A DNA stretch of 64,000 nucleotides, from the NCBI GenBank assembly GCA_023627715.1, contig JAMAHW010000035.1, positions 295,554-359,553 of the forward strand, given 5' to 3'. The stretch comes from Periconia sp. R9002. Taxonomy: Eukaryota; Ascomycota; Dothideomycetes; Pleosporales; Periconiaceae. A program made the position numbers and the translations under genes. Positions 11,404 to 23,036 of the stretch are shown piece after piece (position 1 is the stretch's first letter; each line of letters opens with the position of its first letter). The notes under the pieces are model-generated. The model saw only the letters and a list, made by a program, of their open reading frames with translations. It had not been told where the DNA came from and made no database searches.

Positions 11404-14208
11404 TGTTGCGGTTGTAGTATCGAGGGAGGGAGTAGGTGGTGAAAAAGATAAGTTACACCTGGCAATTGACAACAGAGGCCGTGGTGTTAATAAATGGAGC
11501 AGCGATGTTTGAAGTATCCAACCTCGTCTGGTGTGCTTCTCTTTTCAATGGGATCCATGGAATGCTTTATATCCCCTTTCGCAGTGATTGTTTGCTGGTG
11601 CAATCCATGTCGTGAGCGGCGTCCCTAGACGTAGCTCTCCCGAGTCCTGGGGCTGACTGTCAAGCACCATGTTAGAGCGATATGGTCGGCCTGCATCAGA
11701 CAGGCATTGGGATGTTCGTAGTGGCTACTAGTCTGGAGACAGCTTGATGATGGTGGTTGAGCGAATTATGATGTTGGTGTATGTTGAGATGGTTTCGAAA
11801 ATACATTACTAGATCGTAATCTACCAAACACCAATCAAACCGTCGAAAAACATCGTGCATACCATCATTTCCCTCTAAATACTTTACTATATTTTTGTAA
11901 ACAAGCCCACAAGAACCTAGACCATCATTACTCAGCTACGATGCGTAAACCGACCGAGCGTTAGAGCGAGGCTAGCGTCGGCCTGAGGCTCTACACCCTC
12001 CCTCTGCACTCCCCGAGATTCTCTCCGCGACCCTTCCCCAGCACCCCGCACCCACATCATTCGCTCCAACAAAAAATAAATACGACGGCGATGCAGCGAT
12101 AGCTTCGGTGCATGCAACTATTCAGCGTTAGCGGCACGTGTGACGCTCGCGAGATGAAAAATTCTCCACACCAGGTCTCGCATTGGTGGGTCGGACTGAG
12201 TGTTAAACCACAAACAGCAAGATTTTGACCACGCTAGAATTGTTCCATGCATACGACCGAGGGCGCACCGAAAGACGTCAACAGATTGCCCTAGACGAGA
12301 AGATCCCCCGCAAGTGGGCAGCGCGGGGACTCCAGACGGCGGTTGGAGGCTCTAGACCGTTGTGCTATTGGGCTGCCAGACTCGATGTGTTACCCAGATC
12401 TCGTTGAGAATGGCCATCTGTACAGAATTTCAAGGCTAGAACCCAAGACGTTGAGCTACCCATCGGACGTGTGCGATTTCTCGCCCCCAGCCTTCAGGTG
12501 TAGACTACAAATGTTGGGGGACATGACACGCCGGTAAATTAGCGCTCTTGGTATGAGATATGTTGATGGCCACTCACTGGATGCAGCTGGTAGGGGACTA
12601 ACCATGACCCCAAAAAGCATACCCCAGGATCCGGTATCGCAGGTGTGGGGGTTGGGGATATGCTTGCAGATTTGATTGTGTGGGGTTCAGCGGTCCGCGG
12701 AAGCTCATTTCCTATGAAGGGAGATACGAGCCTTTTCATTGAGTTAAAACGTGAGGGAGAAGTCGGATCGTCAGATGACAGGGCCAGATGACGGCCATAC
12801 AGACATGCTATTCTCTGTATCCGACAAATCGTGTAGGGACAGAGATGCACTCGCATTGAGCACGATTGTCTCTCGTTTCTCACCAACATTTTACACCGAT
12901 GCCCAGATCTCAAAGCATGTTCTATTCCCTTTCCATTATAGACACCTCTACCTTACGACTCAACAACGCACTAACAACTCAATCTTGCATTGAGGCTCAA
13001 CCGCTAGCCTGCACCCCAAAACGCTAACTCACACCGAGGTGTCCACTAGCACAAACTACGACATTTAGTCCCTCAAACATCAAGGCCTCCTTCCAGCTTT
13101 TGGGTCTTCTAGATCAGTTTGCAATACCATCGTAGCCCGCCTGCGCCCAGACCCCCGTTTAGTTAGCGAATGTACTTTGTTCGTTGAGCCGCATCACGAT
13201 TCGAATAGCCGCACAAAGTGGAAATAGAGCCGCCTGGGTCAGGACTGTGCATCAACAAATGCCTCAGTTTTGTGATCGAATCCCAAGAGTAGATAGAGCG
13301 AGATGACGTGGAATTATATTTACATTTTTGATGCGCTGTATCCACCATCTGCGCCTCGTGACCTCATTCCCCACGTCGTATTCATTTGACTATCACAGCA
13401 CTTTACACATGGTCAATTATTGAGGGTAGATTATTATGTTTGAGGACTTGAGAGAATATATGTACCTACCTAGGTACCTTACCAGCATTACGTGGTGTGG
13501 CTGAGCTCGGAACAGGGTGTCAACCGCACTTTCCGCTTTTGAGTACTACTAAACAGCCCTTCAACGTACCTTCTATACGCTCTTAACAGTCATTCTAGAC
13601 TGTGATTTCTGTCAACCAGCAGCCCCGGGATGCACCAAACGCCATAATGAGGTAATGGACTGCATCATGTAGCTTCTTGTACGTGTAAAAATCACTTTAT
13701 TCTCCTTCAGTATCGCCTGCTTGCCAACATCCTGCGACATGTTCGGACGTGGGGCGAATAACATTAGAGCTTACATGGGCGAGCTGAGAATGGTGGGAGA
13801 TCGTTTCTCCGAGTCTCTTTTCCTTTGTACCCCATTTATCAATCCCTCTATTGCAACATCCACACACAGAGAGGTTTTGATGTTTCCTTGAATTTCCTCG
13901 GTCTACACTATCATGGTTTGTTTCATATTCTCCAAAAAAGCTCTGGGAGTGAGTTACCGGGTGTCTCAGAGTGGTGTTTAGAAAGAAGTTAATCATGTTT
14001 TAGGTACTACCGGCAATTTTCCGTCCTGAATTGCCGCTGTCTCCTTTCAATACTTGTGCGCGAGAGCTGAAAGATGGCTCTGCGATGATTGGACAGGAGC
14101 CGAAGATTATACGAAGCTCATTACCAGCAACAATGCGTCTTCTCAGCCTACCCCTCCTACAGCCTTCCTAGAGAACTCAACCCCGCAATACTCCAAACAA
14201 ACAGCACC
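11404..14208. other. Large intergenic region (2.8 kb)
   Basis: This region separates the transporter (minus) and the NACHT gene (plus), whose promoters face each other. I see no gene. A 7-bp inverted repeat, GTACCTA/TAGGTAC, lies at 13462-13477. A short stretch near 12300-12375 can fold with a tRNA-like outer stem but lacks a proper B box. Base composition becomes AT-rich toward the NACHT gene. Confidence 0.5.
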
Positions 14209-17200
14209 ATGGCCTCCAAAAGAAATACTGAGAAGTCGAAGACGGATCGTTGGTTAGGGGAACTAAAAAAACTGACATACAGGAAGGGCAAGACCAAGGA
14301 CGCGGGGCAACAATCTGCTGATCCGGGTTCAGTCAGCTCTGTCAATCATGCAGTCTCTACATCTCGTACCGCTTCTCGCCCAAATTCTCCGATATCATCC
14401 ACGGCACTATTAGGTGGCTTGAATACACCTTCGACTGGAACTGTCATAGTGCCAACCGCTCCTCCGAGCACTACAGCCTCGCAGATAGTACCTCCGTCGC
14501 AGACAACATCCCAGCCGCAGGCAGCGTCTTCAACACGGCCAAGCAGTTCACATAGTGTTGGAGCTGTCTTGGAGATTGACACGGATGGCAAAGTGCTTCG
14601 CGAGCTGTCCTTGAACAGGCTGAAACCAAAGCATCGCGAACGACTCAAATTTCTCGATAATCTTGGTGAGGTTACGGAAGTCCTGACCGAAGCAGTCAAG
14701 GAGACAGAGAAGAAACGAGACGAGTACAAGCAGGCGGGGACGGCGATTCGTAGTAATGAAAAAGTGGTCAAGCTGGGTGAGATGACAAATTCGATACTCA
14801 TGTGGTTGGACAGGATCAAGGCTGTAGGGGATGTGGCATCCAATGCCGACCCCATACACGTTGGGCTACCTTGGGCAGGCATACGATTATTGCTGATTGT
14901 GGGCCTACTATTTGTCAATTTCAAACATTTGAGCTAATCTTTTGCAGGGTTTTGTCGCTGTCAGGCAAGAATCAACCGCTTTTTTGGTTGGTGTGGAAGC
15001 CGTATCCTACATTGCGAATCGATTGAAAGTCTACGTCGATTATTTCCATTCTTTGCATCTGCATAGCAAGGCGAAACTATCTTTTCAGGAAAGTCTTGTA
15101 GACATGTACAGCACATTATTCAAGTTTATTGCCAAGGCTTTGAATAGATATGAAAGAAGTCGCGCCACAAACGTCTGGAAAGCGTTCTGGTCGGACAGAA
15201 ACGTACAGAAGTTCGAGAATGACTGCGAGAAGAATGCTGTGGTGATAGAGCGTTCTGCGGCACAGTGTGCTAGGGAGCAGGACAAAGACGAATACAAATC
15301 GTTGATGGGACAGTTGGAAAGCCTTTCGGGGACTAGAGACTCTTTGAGACGGCTGGAGACAAAAGTTGAAAAAATATGGGAAGAGTTGGAGAAGGATCGA
15401 GAAGCTGCTGTTCTCAGGTGGATATCTCCAATTCTCCATGAGGATCTTCACTATACTGCTCATGACGGCATCACTGAGGGGACTGGAAATTGGATTCTCC
15501 AAGACCCCACTTTCATGGATTGGGACAAGGGCCAAGGGCCTAAAATTCTATGGTTAGCTGGAAAAGGTAAGTTTCTACCCTTTTGGCTTGTCCAATTAAC
15601 TTCATTCTATTCTATTCTGTGCATTAAATCGCGGTTGACTATTACATAGCCGGAACGGGGAAAACGAAACTTACGGCTCATAGCGTGGAGATTTTGAGGG
15701 AAAAGACTACCAAGAATGTTAGCTCCGGGCTTAACAACGCCTTGGCATACTTCTATTTCAGAAAAGATGATTCCCAGCGCGGGACTCCATCGAATGCGCT
15801 AAGTAGCTTCTTGAAGCAGCTTGTCGTGCACAGCGGGCATTTGCATACCACGGTTGTGCGAGAGCATGATAGAAGACGCGAATCTGGACATTTGAAATTC
15901 GATGAAGTGTTCATGCATCTTTGCACCGTCATTCAAAGTTATAACGAAGTCTATCTTATTATTGACGCCTTCGACGAGTGTGAAGAGACGGAACAAGTGA
16001 ACTTGAAGGAAGTTATCACCAGACTTGTTGCAGCTTGTCCCCAATGCAAAATCTTCATCTCGGGTCGACCATACGAAAGCATCAGGGTCTTGCTGAAAGA
16101 CTGTGCAGCCGTCATTCTAGATCACTCCAAGAACGGGATCGACATTGATATGTTCATCAGAGATGAACTAGCAAAATGCCAGAGACAACGACAAAGCATA
16201 GGCCTTTCCTTGATATCACCAGAGACTAAATTGTTAATTCTGAAAAAACTCACTTGGGGTTCTGATGGAATGTAAGCATACTCACCTCATGCATTCTGAA
16301 ACCCTTGTAATTGACGAAAAACTAGGTTCCAATGGGTTAAACTTCATATTGCTCAACTTATGTATCTGGATCTTGACTCCGAGATAGAAACCGCACTAGG
16401 CAATCTTCCGCCAGGCTTGGAGAGAACATATGATCAACTATGGGAACGTCTCAAACGAGCTCCAGGGGCGAGTTTTGAAAGAGCACAGAGGGCAATACAG
16501 TGGACATTCTATTGCCGTTATGGGCTCCGGAAAAAAGGACTTGTGGCTGCCATATGTCAGGACACAACTTCTGCGCCCCAGAATAGTACTCTGCAGTTTG
16601 AGAGCGTTCTTCGATCATGCCCCGGACTTCTTATGGAATATGGTATTGGGTATGTTACCTTCACTCATCTTTCTGTCAAAGAGTACTTCAACAAGTTTCA
16701 TATGAACCTTGTCCACGATGGAGCGATGCGGGTAGCATCAATTTGTCTTCATTTAATTTCTCATGAAAAGACTCAAAATTGGAGTCTCAGTCATGACGAA
16801 TCGGAAGACTATGATGGCCTGAAAGAACTGGTCGCATATTCTCGTTCATTTTGGGCACGTCACTGTAGAGTCGCAGATCGTATTGGAGAACGAACCGCTG
16901 GTCTGATGGAACGTGTCAATGAGTTTCAGGAACTTCAATCGCGTTTCCTCGGACCTGATATGTACTCCCCCAGCAACGCTTATCTTATTTGGTCAAAGAT
17001 GATGTTTGATCGAGTGAAAATAGTGGGAGAGCAACATATCGAAGAAGATTGGAAGTTTTTAAACCTTGAACAATTACTACAACCCGAATACTTGAACACT
17101 TACCCGAGAACAACAAGGGTACGTGATGTTTACGCCCGTGCTGTCATCTCCCTGTTCTTGCGACATGAAAAACCCCATCTTCTTCAACACTCAGCTATCA

Positions 17201-17574
17201 TGAACGAACTCTATATCGACGCATCCGAAATTCACTCTGAAAGGTTTTACTACATAACGAGAAGGTTGAACAAACCTACGTTCATGTGCCATGAGACTCA
17301 AAATCGAGAGAAGGCGGATGAAATTAATTACAATCCAGCTCTTGAGTTATTGGGTATCATTCTTTCCGAACTCTACATCAGACATCCGATAGATGTCAAA
17401 GATTGTCAATATGCAGCTGCCATTACCTCAGAAATTAGGTCGTTGATTGGGGAAAAAATAAGCTCGAGAGTTGCATCACTGATTGAGTGGTGTTTGGAAA
17501 ACTGTAGATCGAACAACAATACATGGAGGCGTGATCTTTGGTTAGAGGCTAATCAGGCGTATATAATTATATAG
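14209..17574 (+). CDS. NACHT-domain STAND receptor (NLR-like)
   Basis: Exons 14209-14898, 14948-15566, 15650-16271 and 16326-17574 give 1059 residues. The N terminus is basic then Ser/Thr/Pro-rich and probably disordered (1-125). Residues 140-430 resemble the NACHT-associated N-terminal domain (VGLPWAGIRLLLI motif). The NTPase follows: Walker A GKAGTGKT at about 435-442, split by intron 2, Walker B YLIIDAFDECEE at about 538, and sensor-like KIFISGRPYESI. A winged-helix-like segment follows (ALGNLPPGLERTYDQLWERL). No ankyrin, WD40 or TPR repeats are visible in the last 300 residues, which I cannot assign. Fungal STAND proteins act in non-self recognition and programmed cell death; that role is inferred. 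The start ATG sits in a CACCATGG context. The 3' end may be mis-terminated (see the entry at 17591). Confidence 0.85.
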
Positions 17575-19023
17575 ATATATAATACCGCAGTATCGAAGGG
17601 GACAACTTCCTCGGCGAAGATAAATATCTGTATACTCTACTTTCTAGATTTTTTTACCAACGGGACCGAATACACAAATTTGTGGCACCCGATGATGGCG
17701 GCAAAACGCCAAATCTCATCACTCTTGAAGACCAAATATTAGTCTTGGTCAATTCATGGCCCGCCAGCCACTGCTTCTTTAGAATTTATCGGAAAGAGAA
17801 TCTCGCTCAGATGTTCAGGTAAACAATGGTGGGAATGTGTTATAACCATTCACGATGAATCCAGATTTGTTGTTTCACCAATAATAACAATTAGTGTGGA
17901 TACGCCACTCCCTTGATGTTGGAAATTACGTGAACCCTTCGACTAATCACACCGGAGGTACTAGTGAATTATGATATCAAATGCAGGTGACGAATTTCTC
18001 CAACTACTTCACACAAGGCGTTCACATAGAACTTAGATGAAATGTAACCTAAGATATTGTCCCGGAATTCGCAATACAAAACACTATTCAGCCCACCTTA
18101 GATCTAGGGCATATTGGCGTTCCTCGCCTATTCCCCGAATAAAAAACTGTATGGCGTGAGTACACGGTAAGTTATTGCTTTTGTGAATGCATGCAAGGGG
18201 CACGTGCTGACCTCGACATGTGGCGTGAGGCTCGGCAGTGAGAAAAATGCCAATCTCCTCACCTGGTCCTCAATCTTGAAGGTCCGACATGGTTCACCCA
18301 AGTGTCACCCATTTTACTACACAACCCTCCCTTGCCTTTTTGTATCCCTGTCTTTTGGTAGCTGATTCCACTTTGCACTTCGCTACGAATAAATTAGGAC
18401 CCCGAAAAAACAAAACGTGCATACCCATTTGCCGTGTTGCAGTTCGGCAATAGCTGACCTTTTTTAGACGCGTACGTGTTTGGAACAACAGCGCAGGGAA
18501 GTGCGAATGCACCAAATCCAACCCAATGCTGGGCATTCCAAGTCTAATCCAAGCGCGTACATCAGCTCGCTTGCTTCACGGCGATCTTAGCCTTATTTGT
18601 TTTTGACTGGGTCTTTCACGCCTTAGTCCCACTTAGTACTCATCCATCGGAGTTCGATTTGATGAACGATAATTGCTTGAAAATTTGTAAACGGCTTCAG
18701 GTCAACGCAAACTGAATCTTACATTCCTATCAGAATTCCATAAGATATACATAGAGATCGAACTTCTTCAGGGCAGGACTGAAGGCGGAATTCCACGGTG
18801 CCAACCTCCGAGGAGATGTAAGCTGCACGGGCCTTTGCCGCTAGTCGCGGGAACTAAACCCTAACAGGAAAATATGTCGCCAACCTAAAGCGAACGAAGC
18901 GGCATCTCTCATTTTCATTGTCTCATGGGTACTATACCCGACTCATCTGAAATGCAAAGCAATATATTAATCCGTTGAAGATGACTGGATTCAATGGACC
19001 CAACGTGTTGTTTTGCGTTTTCC
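17575..19023. other. Intergenic region between convergent genes
   Basis: Bases 17591-17822 may still be coding for the NACHT protein and are listed separately. From about 17830 to 19023 I see no gene and no repeat. Composition is AT-rich near the NACHT gene. The region separates the 3' ends of the NACHT gene and the A-T-TE synthetase. Confidence 0.45.
17591..17822 (+). other. Possible extra 3' exon of the NACHT gene
   Basis: If the stop at 17572 is spliced out, using a GTTAGA donor at 17541 (50-nt intron) or a GTATAT donor at 17559 (32 nt) with the CCGCAG acceptor ending at 17590, the frame stays open for 76 more codons to a TAA at 17820-17822. The predicted peptide has ordinary protein composition (EGDNFLGEDKYLYTLLSR, then LEDQILVLVNSW). 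Neither donor is ideal, so this is either a real C-terminal exon or a remnant downstream of a recent premature stop. Confidence 0.4.
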
Positions 19024-21897
19024 TCACAAACCACGAGTTTCAAGTGCCTTTTTCAGAGTTTGTTGGAATTTGAACACATGGTCGGGACCAATCATGGTGT
19101 AGTGCTGTCCATCCACCTCCCAGAACTTCAAATCATTGCGGATGAAATTGACCCAGTGGTTAAGATGATCCTTTCGGTATTCGACCCGGTTGCTGGCAAC
19201 GTCTTTCAATGGCTGGCAGTAAAAGATGTCCATGTGTGAGACATCACCCGACGGATCATACTCCCAGCCAATCTTCTGCAAAGACCACGAAACATCTGTC
19301 CAGTTATGGAGACCCTCCTGAGTCAAAGCAAGTTCAGCGCAGCGTACTGGGTCGCTTTCCGCAAGAAGCAGCGAAACTTGCTCGTTATGCGGCAGTGGGC
19401 GCAGCTCATGTACCAACTCTTCGGAACGCTCTTCTGTGATGATACTGCAGAAGTGAGCAATATGGACCATTCCAGCCGTCCAATCTAGCCTCCTCATGCG
19501 CGTCTTGATATGCGGCGGCAAGTTGAAGGAGCCCAGGAATTGTACTCGGTCGCCCCCCGCTTCGAGCATTTTGGCTATCTCGAATGCAAGCATGCTACCA
19601 TAGGAATAGCCTGCGAGAGCATAAGGCCCTCTGGGCTGCTTCTTTTTGAGGGCTCTGTGGTATGTCTCGAGGATCTCGCTCCTACTGGTGAACACTTCTT
19701 CACCCTCATTCAGCCCGCGTGCGCGGAATGCGTAAATGGGACGATCGGAGAAGTACTGCGTCAGACCCAAGAATACGAGCATTTCACCAATCCCTGGGTG
19801 TACGAGGAAGAGTGGGGCTTTGCTGCCTTTTGCCTGAAGTGTGACGAGGGGATCGTATTCGGCTACACCGTTGTTTTGTCTATCACAGAGACGGGCGATG
19901 GCCGCTGCAAGAGTGCGGATGGTGGGATTTGACATTATAGTAATGATCGGGATATCTTCGAGCTCGAACGCCTTTTCAGCTACTCGTTTCAGACGGATTA
20001 GGTCGACCGAAGTGACACCTGTATCCAAGATCTGTGTGTCGATGTCCATTCCAGGCGCACCAAACTGGTGATCAACAAATACCTGCACAAGCGTCTTCTC
20101 CGCGTCCGTCTCTGGCTGTGTGGTATGCTCTCTTCGATATCTGTCAAGCATTTTCATGTCGACATCTGCATCCTCTTGATACTCGCTTCTTAAAAGAGAT
20201 GTACGAACTTTTGCGCGAGATAATTTGCCGAGGGTCGAACGCTCAAGTCGGCCAGGAGACAGAGGGAGGACATGCGGTCTTGCGCCTGCAAATATGACGA
20301 TGATGCGGACAATAGCGTCCAATGCAGTTTTCCAGGACTTTGCGTCCGACGCATCATATTCTCTTTGGTACATGATTTGGATATGCTCCGTGCTACTCCC
20401 TTCCGGGCGACAAGCAAAGCAAATTACGGAAGAGCGAGCCACTCCAGGGATGTTTGCTTGCTCGATGGCTGTTTCTAGTTCGTGCGGTAGGTATTTGACG
20501 CCGTTCACGATGATGAGATCTTTTGATCGACCTACAAGTCGCAATACGCCGTTCTCATCTATGGTAGCATTGTCTCCAGTCTTGAACCACCCATCCTCGG
20601 TAAAAGCATCTCGCGTGGCTTCGATGTTGTTGAAATAACGTTGAAACACGATGGGTCCACGAACCTCAAGACCTCCACTTTCTGGGCTGACTCGCATCTC
20701 AATACCTGGAACACACGTGCCGAGAGCGGTGAATTCAGTGCCTTCCTCCACATCTATCTCCGGGCATCTTCGACTGTATATCGAACCAGCACAAGTTTCT
20801 GTCATACCAAATCCAGGAGTAATGGTTGTAGGTGTGGGCGCACCGAGCTTCCGAAGATGTTGTGATATCCTGGCACAGAGATCCACGGCATTTGGCTCTC
20901 CGCCGGATATTAGGTATAGCAGATGTTCGAGATTGATACCATCGAGGTTTGGTGGGGATATATCGTCCAGGACTTTTCGGAGTTTGGCTAGCATGAAGTT
21001 GGGCGCAAAAGTACGACTGACACGATGCTTGGAAAGTAGCCGCAGAAACGAGAGTGGGTCGGCGATGATCTCAGACGCGGGCACATGCACCTGGTCACAT
21101 CCCAAGGCCATGGCGGTCAGATGAAGCTCTACCAGACTTCCCACGTGATCTAAACCAATCCAGTTGAGGACGGTAGCATCTTTTGGCATTGGCATGTGGG
21201 ACAGCTTCCCATTGATTGCTTGTAAAATCTGCCTGTGTGTTAAGCAAACTGCTTTCGCGGCGCCCGTACTTCCAGATGTGAGCATCAAAGCTGCAACTCC
21301 CTTCAAGGAAGTAATGTCGTGTATCTCCTTGGATGCTCGTCTGTAATGTTTGAAGAATTTGGTTTGTGAGTTTGGTGGTGGGCCATTTTGACTTCCTTCT
21401 TCCATTGCAGGCTCGATTACAGGTCCGCCAACCGTCCGAGTGGGAGATTCTGCCCTCTCCAAGGCTTCCAGATCTTCTGTCAGAACGTGACGGAGGATAC
21501 CGTTGCCGGAAAAGTCTTCCTCGAAAACCTTCGCATTGGTAACGACGACAGGGTCCATCAACAATAGGTGCAGATGTTTCAAATGAGCCGTGCGACCCTC
21601 AGCATTGTTGACCAGAGGGGTAGACATTGCTGGGACACACCCGGCGAACAGGGTTGCCCAAAACCATACAATGTTCTCCAGGTGAGTGCGGAAATGAACA
21701 AGAATGATTTGACCAGGAACGACAGATTCGTGTCGCAAAAGCGCTTTTGCTTTACGTACAGCCTGCGTTCGAAGTTGACGGTACGGAAGGCGTGTAGGCG
21801 GTGCATTCTCAGATTCGTAGAGTATGACACCTGTATCAAGAGTCGCACATCGATTGAGAAGGGCCCCAAGGCGGGGATCGCTCGGTAGGATTGCCAT
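19024..21897 (-). CDS. Single-module NRPS-like A-T-TE synthetase
   Basis: One uninterrupted exon encodes 957 residues from the ATG at 21897. Adenylation motifs are clear: LTSGSTGAAKAV, GFGMTETCAG, GWFKTGDNA, GRSKDLIIVNGVKYLPHE and GKLSRAKVR. A carrier domain follows with DTGVTSVDL (phosphopantetheine Ser at about 630), then a thioesterase with GYSYGSML (Ser at about 765) and a late catalytic His in GQHYTMIG (about 932). There is no condensation domain. Length and order match the fungal A-T-TE enzymes that dimerise aromatic alpha-keto acids to quinones or furanones (atromentin, terrequinone and aspulvinone synthetase type). The product here is not predictable. Extension upstream of 21897 would need a non-ATG start. 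The monooxygenase and membrane protein downstream of its promoter suggest a small metabolite locus. Confidence 0.88.
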   Translation of the reverse strand: MAILPSDPRLGALLNRCATLDTGVILYESENAPPTRLPYRQLRTQAVRKAKALLRHESVVPGQIILVHFRTHLENIVWFWATLFAGCVPAMSTPLVNNAEGRTAHLKHLHLLLMDPVVVTNAKVFEEDFSGNGILRHVLTEDLEALERAESPTRTVGGPVIEPAMEEGSQNGPPPNSQTKFFKHYRRASKEIHDITSLKGVAALMLTSGSTGAAKAVCLTHRQILQAINGKLSHMPMPKDATVLNWIGLDHVGSLVELHLTAMALGCDQVHVPASEIIADPLSFLRLLSKHRVSRTFAPNFMLAKLRKVLDDISPPNLDGINLEHLLYLISGGEPNAVDLCARISQHLRKLGAPTPTTITPGFGMTETCAGSIYSRRCPEIDVEEGTEFTALGTCVPGIEMRVSPESGGLEVRGPIVFQRYFNNIEATRDAFTEDGWFKTGDNATIDENGVLRLVGRSKDLIIVNGVKYLPHELETAIEQANIPGVARSSVICFACRPEGSSTEHIQIMYQREYDASDAKSWKTALDAIVRIIVIFAGARPHVLPLSPGRLERSTLGKLSRAKVRTSLLRSEYQEDADVDMKMLDRYRREHTTQPETDAEKTLVQVFVDHQFGAPGMDIDTQILDTGVTSVDLIRLKRVAEKAFELEDIPIITIMSNPTIRTLAAAIARLCDRQNNGVAEYDPLVTLQAKGSKAPLFLVHPGIGEMLVFLGLTQYFSDRPIYAFRARGLNEGEEVFTSRSEILETYHRALKKKQPRGPYALAGYSYGSMLAFEIAKMLEAGGDRVQFLGSFNLPPHIKTRMRRLDWTAGMVHIAHFCSIITEERSEELVHELRPLPHNEQVSLLLAESDPVRCAELALTQEGLHNWTDVSWSLQKIGWEYDPSGDVSHMDIFYCQPLKDVASNRVEYRKDHLNHWVNFIRNDLKFWEVDGQHYTMIGPDHVFKFQQTLKKALETRGL

Positions 21898-23036
21898 GTT
21901 ATAACGATTGTACAGGTGAAGCCGCGAAAAGTGACCACGAAAACGCTTCAAAGATTTGACAAATGTTTTACAACAAATCTCTCAAACTGTCCGTTTAAGG
22001 GGATTGAGATATTTTCTTTCTAACAACACAGCTCAGTGTAGCTCATTATCTAAGTAGATGTCATCCAGGCACAGCTTATCCAGGCTAAGTTCCCTTAAAA
22101 GGGTGAATGTCCGGGACGGAAAATAACTAAATGCATCAAGGCACCTTCTCATCGCCGTTCAATACAAGGCTGACGGTGGGGTTTCGCCCTAGTCATCATG
22201 GTGTCGGCCACCGAAATCAAGTCTATCGTTCAAGGGACTGCAGTGCTAGGATGTTACAGCCTGTAGCATCTAGAGTCTAGCTGGTACATGTATATCCGCA
22301 AGGATTTCCAATCGGTGACCGATCTTTCAATAACCTGGAAGGTTGACTTGGATATTCAATATTTCGTAATTTTGGAGCTTCGTAAGTACCGGGTGTGTTT
22401 GACCTTGATACGAGCGGCAGGGAATCCGTAGCCAAAGCTTACATGAGTCATGACCTCAACTAAACGTCAACGTTGAAGACGAGGAGGCTTACTATTTCCT
22501 ATGAATGATTTCCTGTGTTTTTTCATGCTTTGTTCGCGGTACTGCAGTTCATTGGTAGAACACTACGAAATATTACATTCGAAGTGCTGTCAATTGCCGA
22601 TATCATTACCGATATCCAGAATAGTATGAAGTGTATTTTGAGAGAAAAATGTGGCGTCATTAGGATCGTCTGTTGATCCGCTAGCTATCTTCTTCGGGTA
22701 TTAAGTACGAAAGACTAGATACTCTCCGATACTACCATGGGGTGGCAGTGATTGCTTACAGAATGTGCGCAAGTACCCAAACAGGATTGTGCGCAAGTAC
22801 CCAAATAGGAATGTCGTCAATTGGTGCACAATCCTTCGGATTGTCTGCATTGAACGCCCTAGTTTTAGATTTACCGAGCGCTACGAGTGAGCAAGGGCAG
22901 TCCTCCATTCGCGCATATCAGAGTCCGGGAGGCTTTCAAGATGATAAAGTAAAGCGCCAAAGATTCCGCGTACGTGAGCAGAACAACACACCCAAGCTAT
23001 TACTCAATCTTGAGAGAGAAAGAAACTGCAAACAAG
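21898..23036. other. Divergent intergenic region
   Basis: The region lies between the A-T-TE synthetase (minus) and the rhodopsin-like gene (plus), so their promoters share it. It is moderately AT-rich. A short tandem duplication (GTGCGCAAGTACCCAAA, two copies) is present at about 22765-22806. No gene is recognised. Confidence 0.5.
22765..22806 (+). repeat. Short tandem duplication
   Basis: The unit TGTGCGCAAGTACCCAAA occurs twice about 24 bases apart, separated by a short spacer. It lies about 240 bases upstream of the rhodopsin-like start codon. It may be a chance slippage product or paired regulator sites; nothing else in the sequence decides this. Confidence 0.45.

Noticed and set aside
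12300..12375. tRNA-like segment with a GGCAGC/GCTGCC outer stem and an A-box-like block
   Set aside because: The total length between stems is about 62 nt, there is no GGTTCGA-type B box and no proper anticodon arm. At best a decayed relic.
13480..13515. Possible introner fragment (CATTACGTGGTGTGGCT)
   Set aside because: Only about 15 bases resemble the ILE core. Neither the branch block nor the acceptor block follows.
14089..14208. N-terminal extension of the NACHT protein by 40 residues
   Set aside because: The frame opens with TTG, not ATG. The ATG at 14209 has a good context.
21898..21951. N-terminal extension of the A-T-TE synthetase by 18 residues
   Set aside because: It would need a TTG start. 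The ATG at 21897 gives a normal family start.
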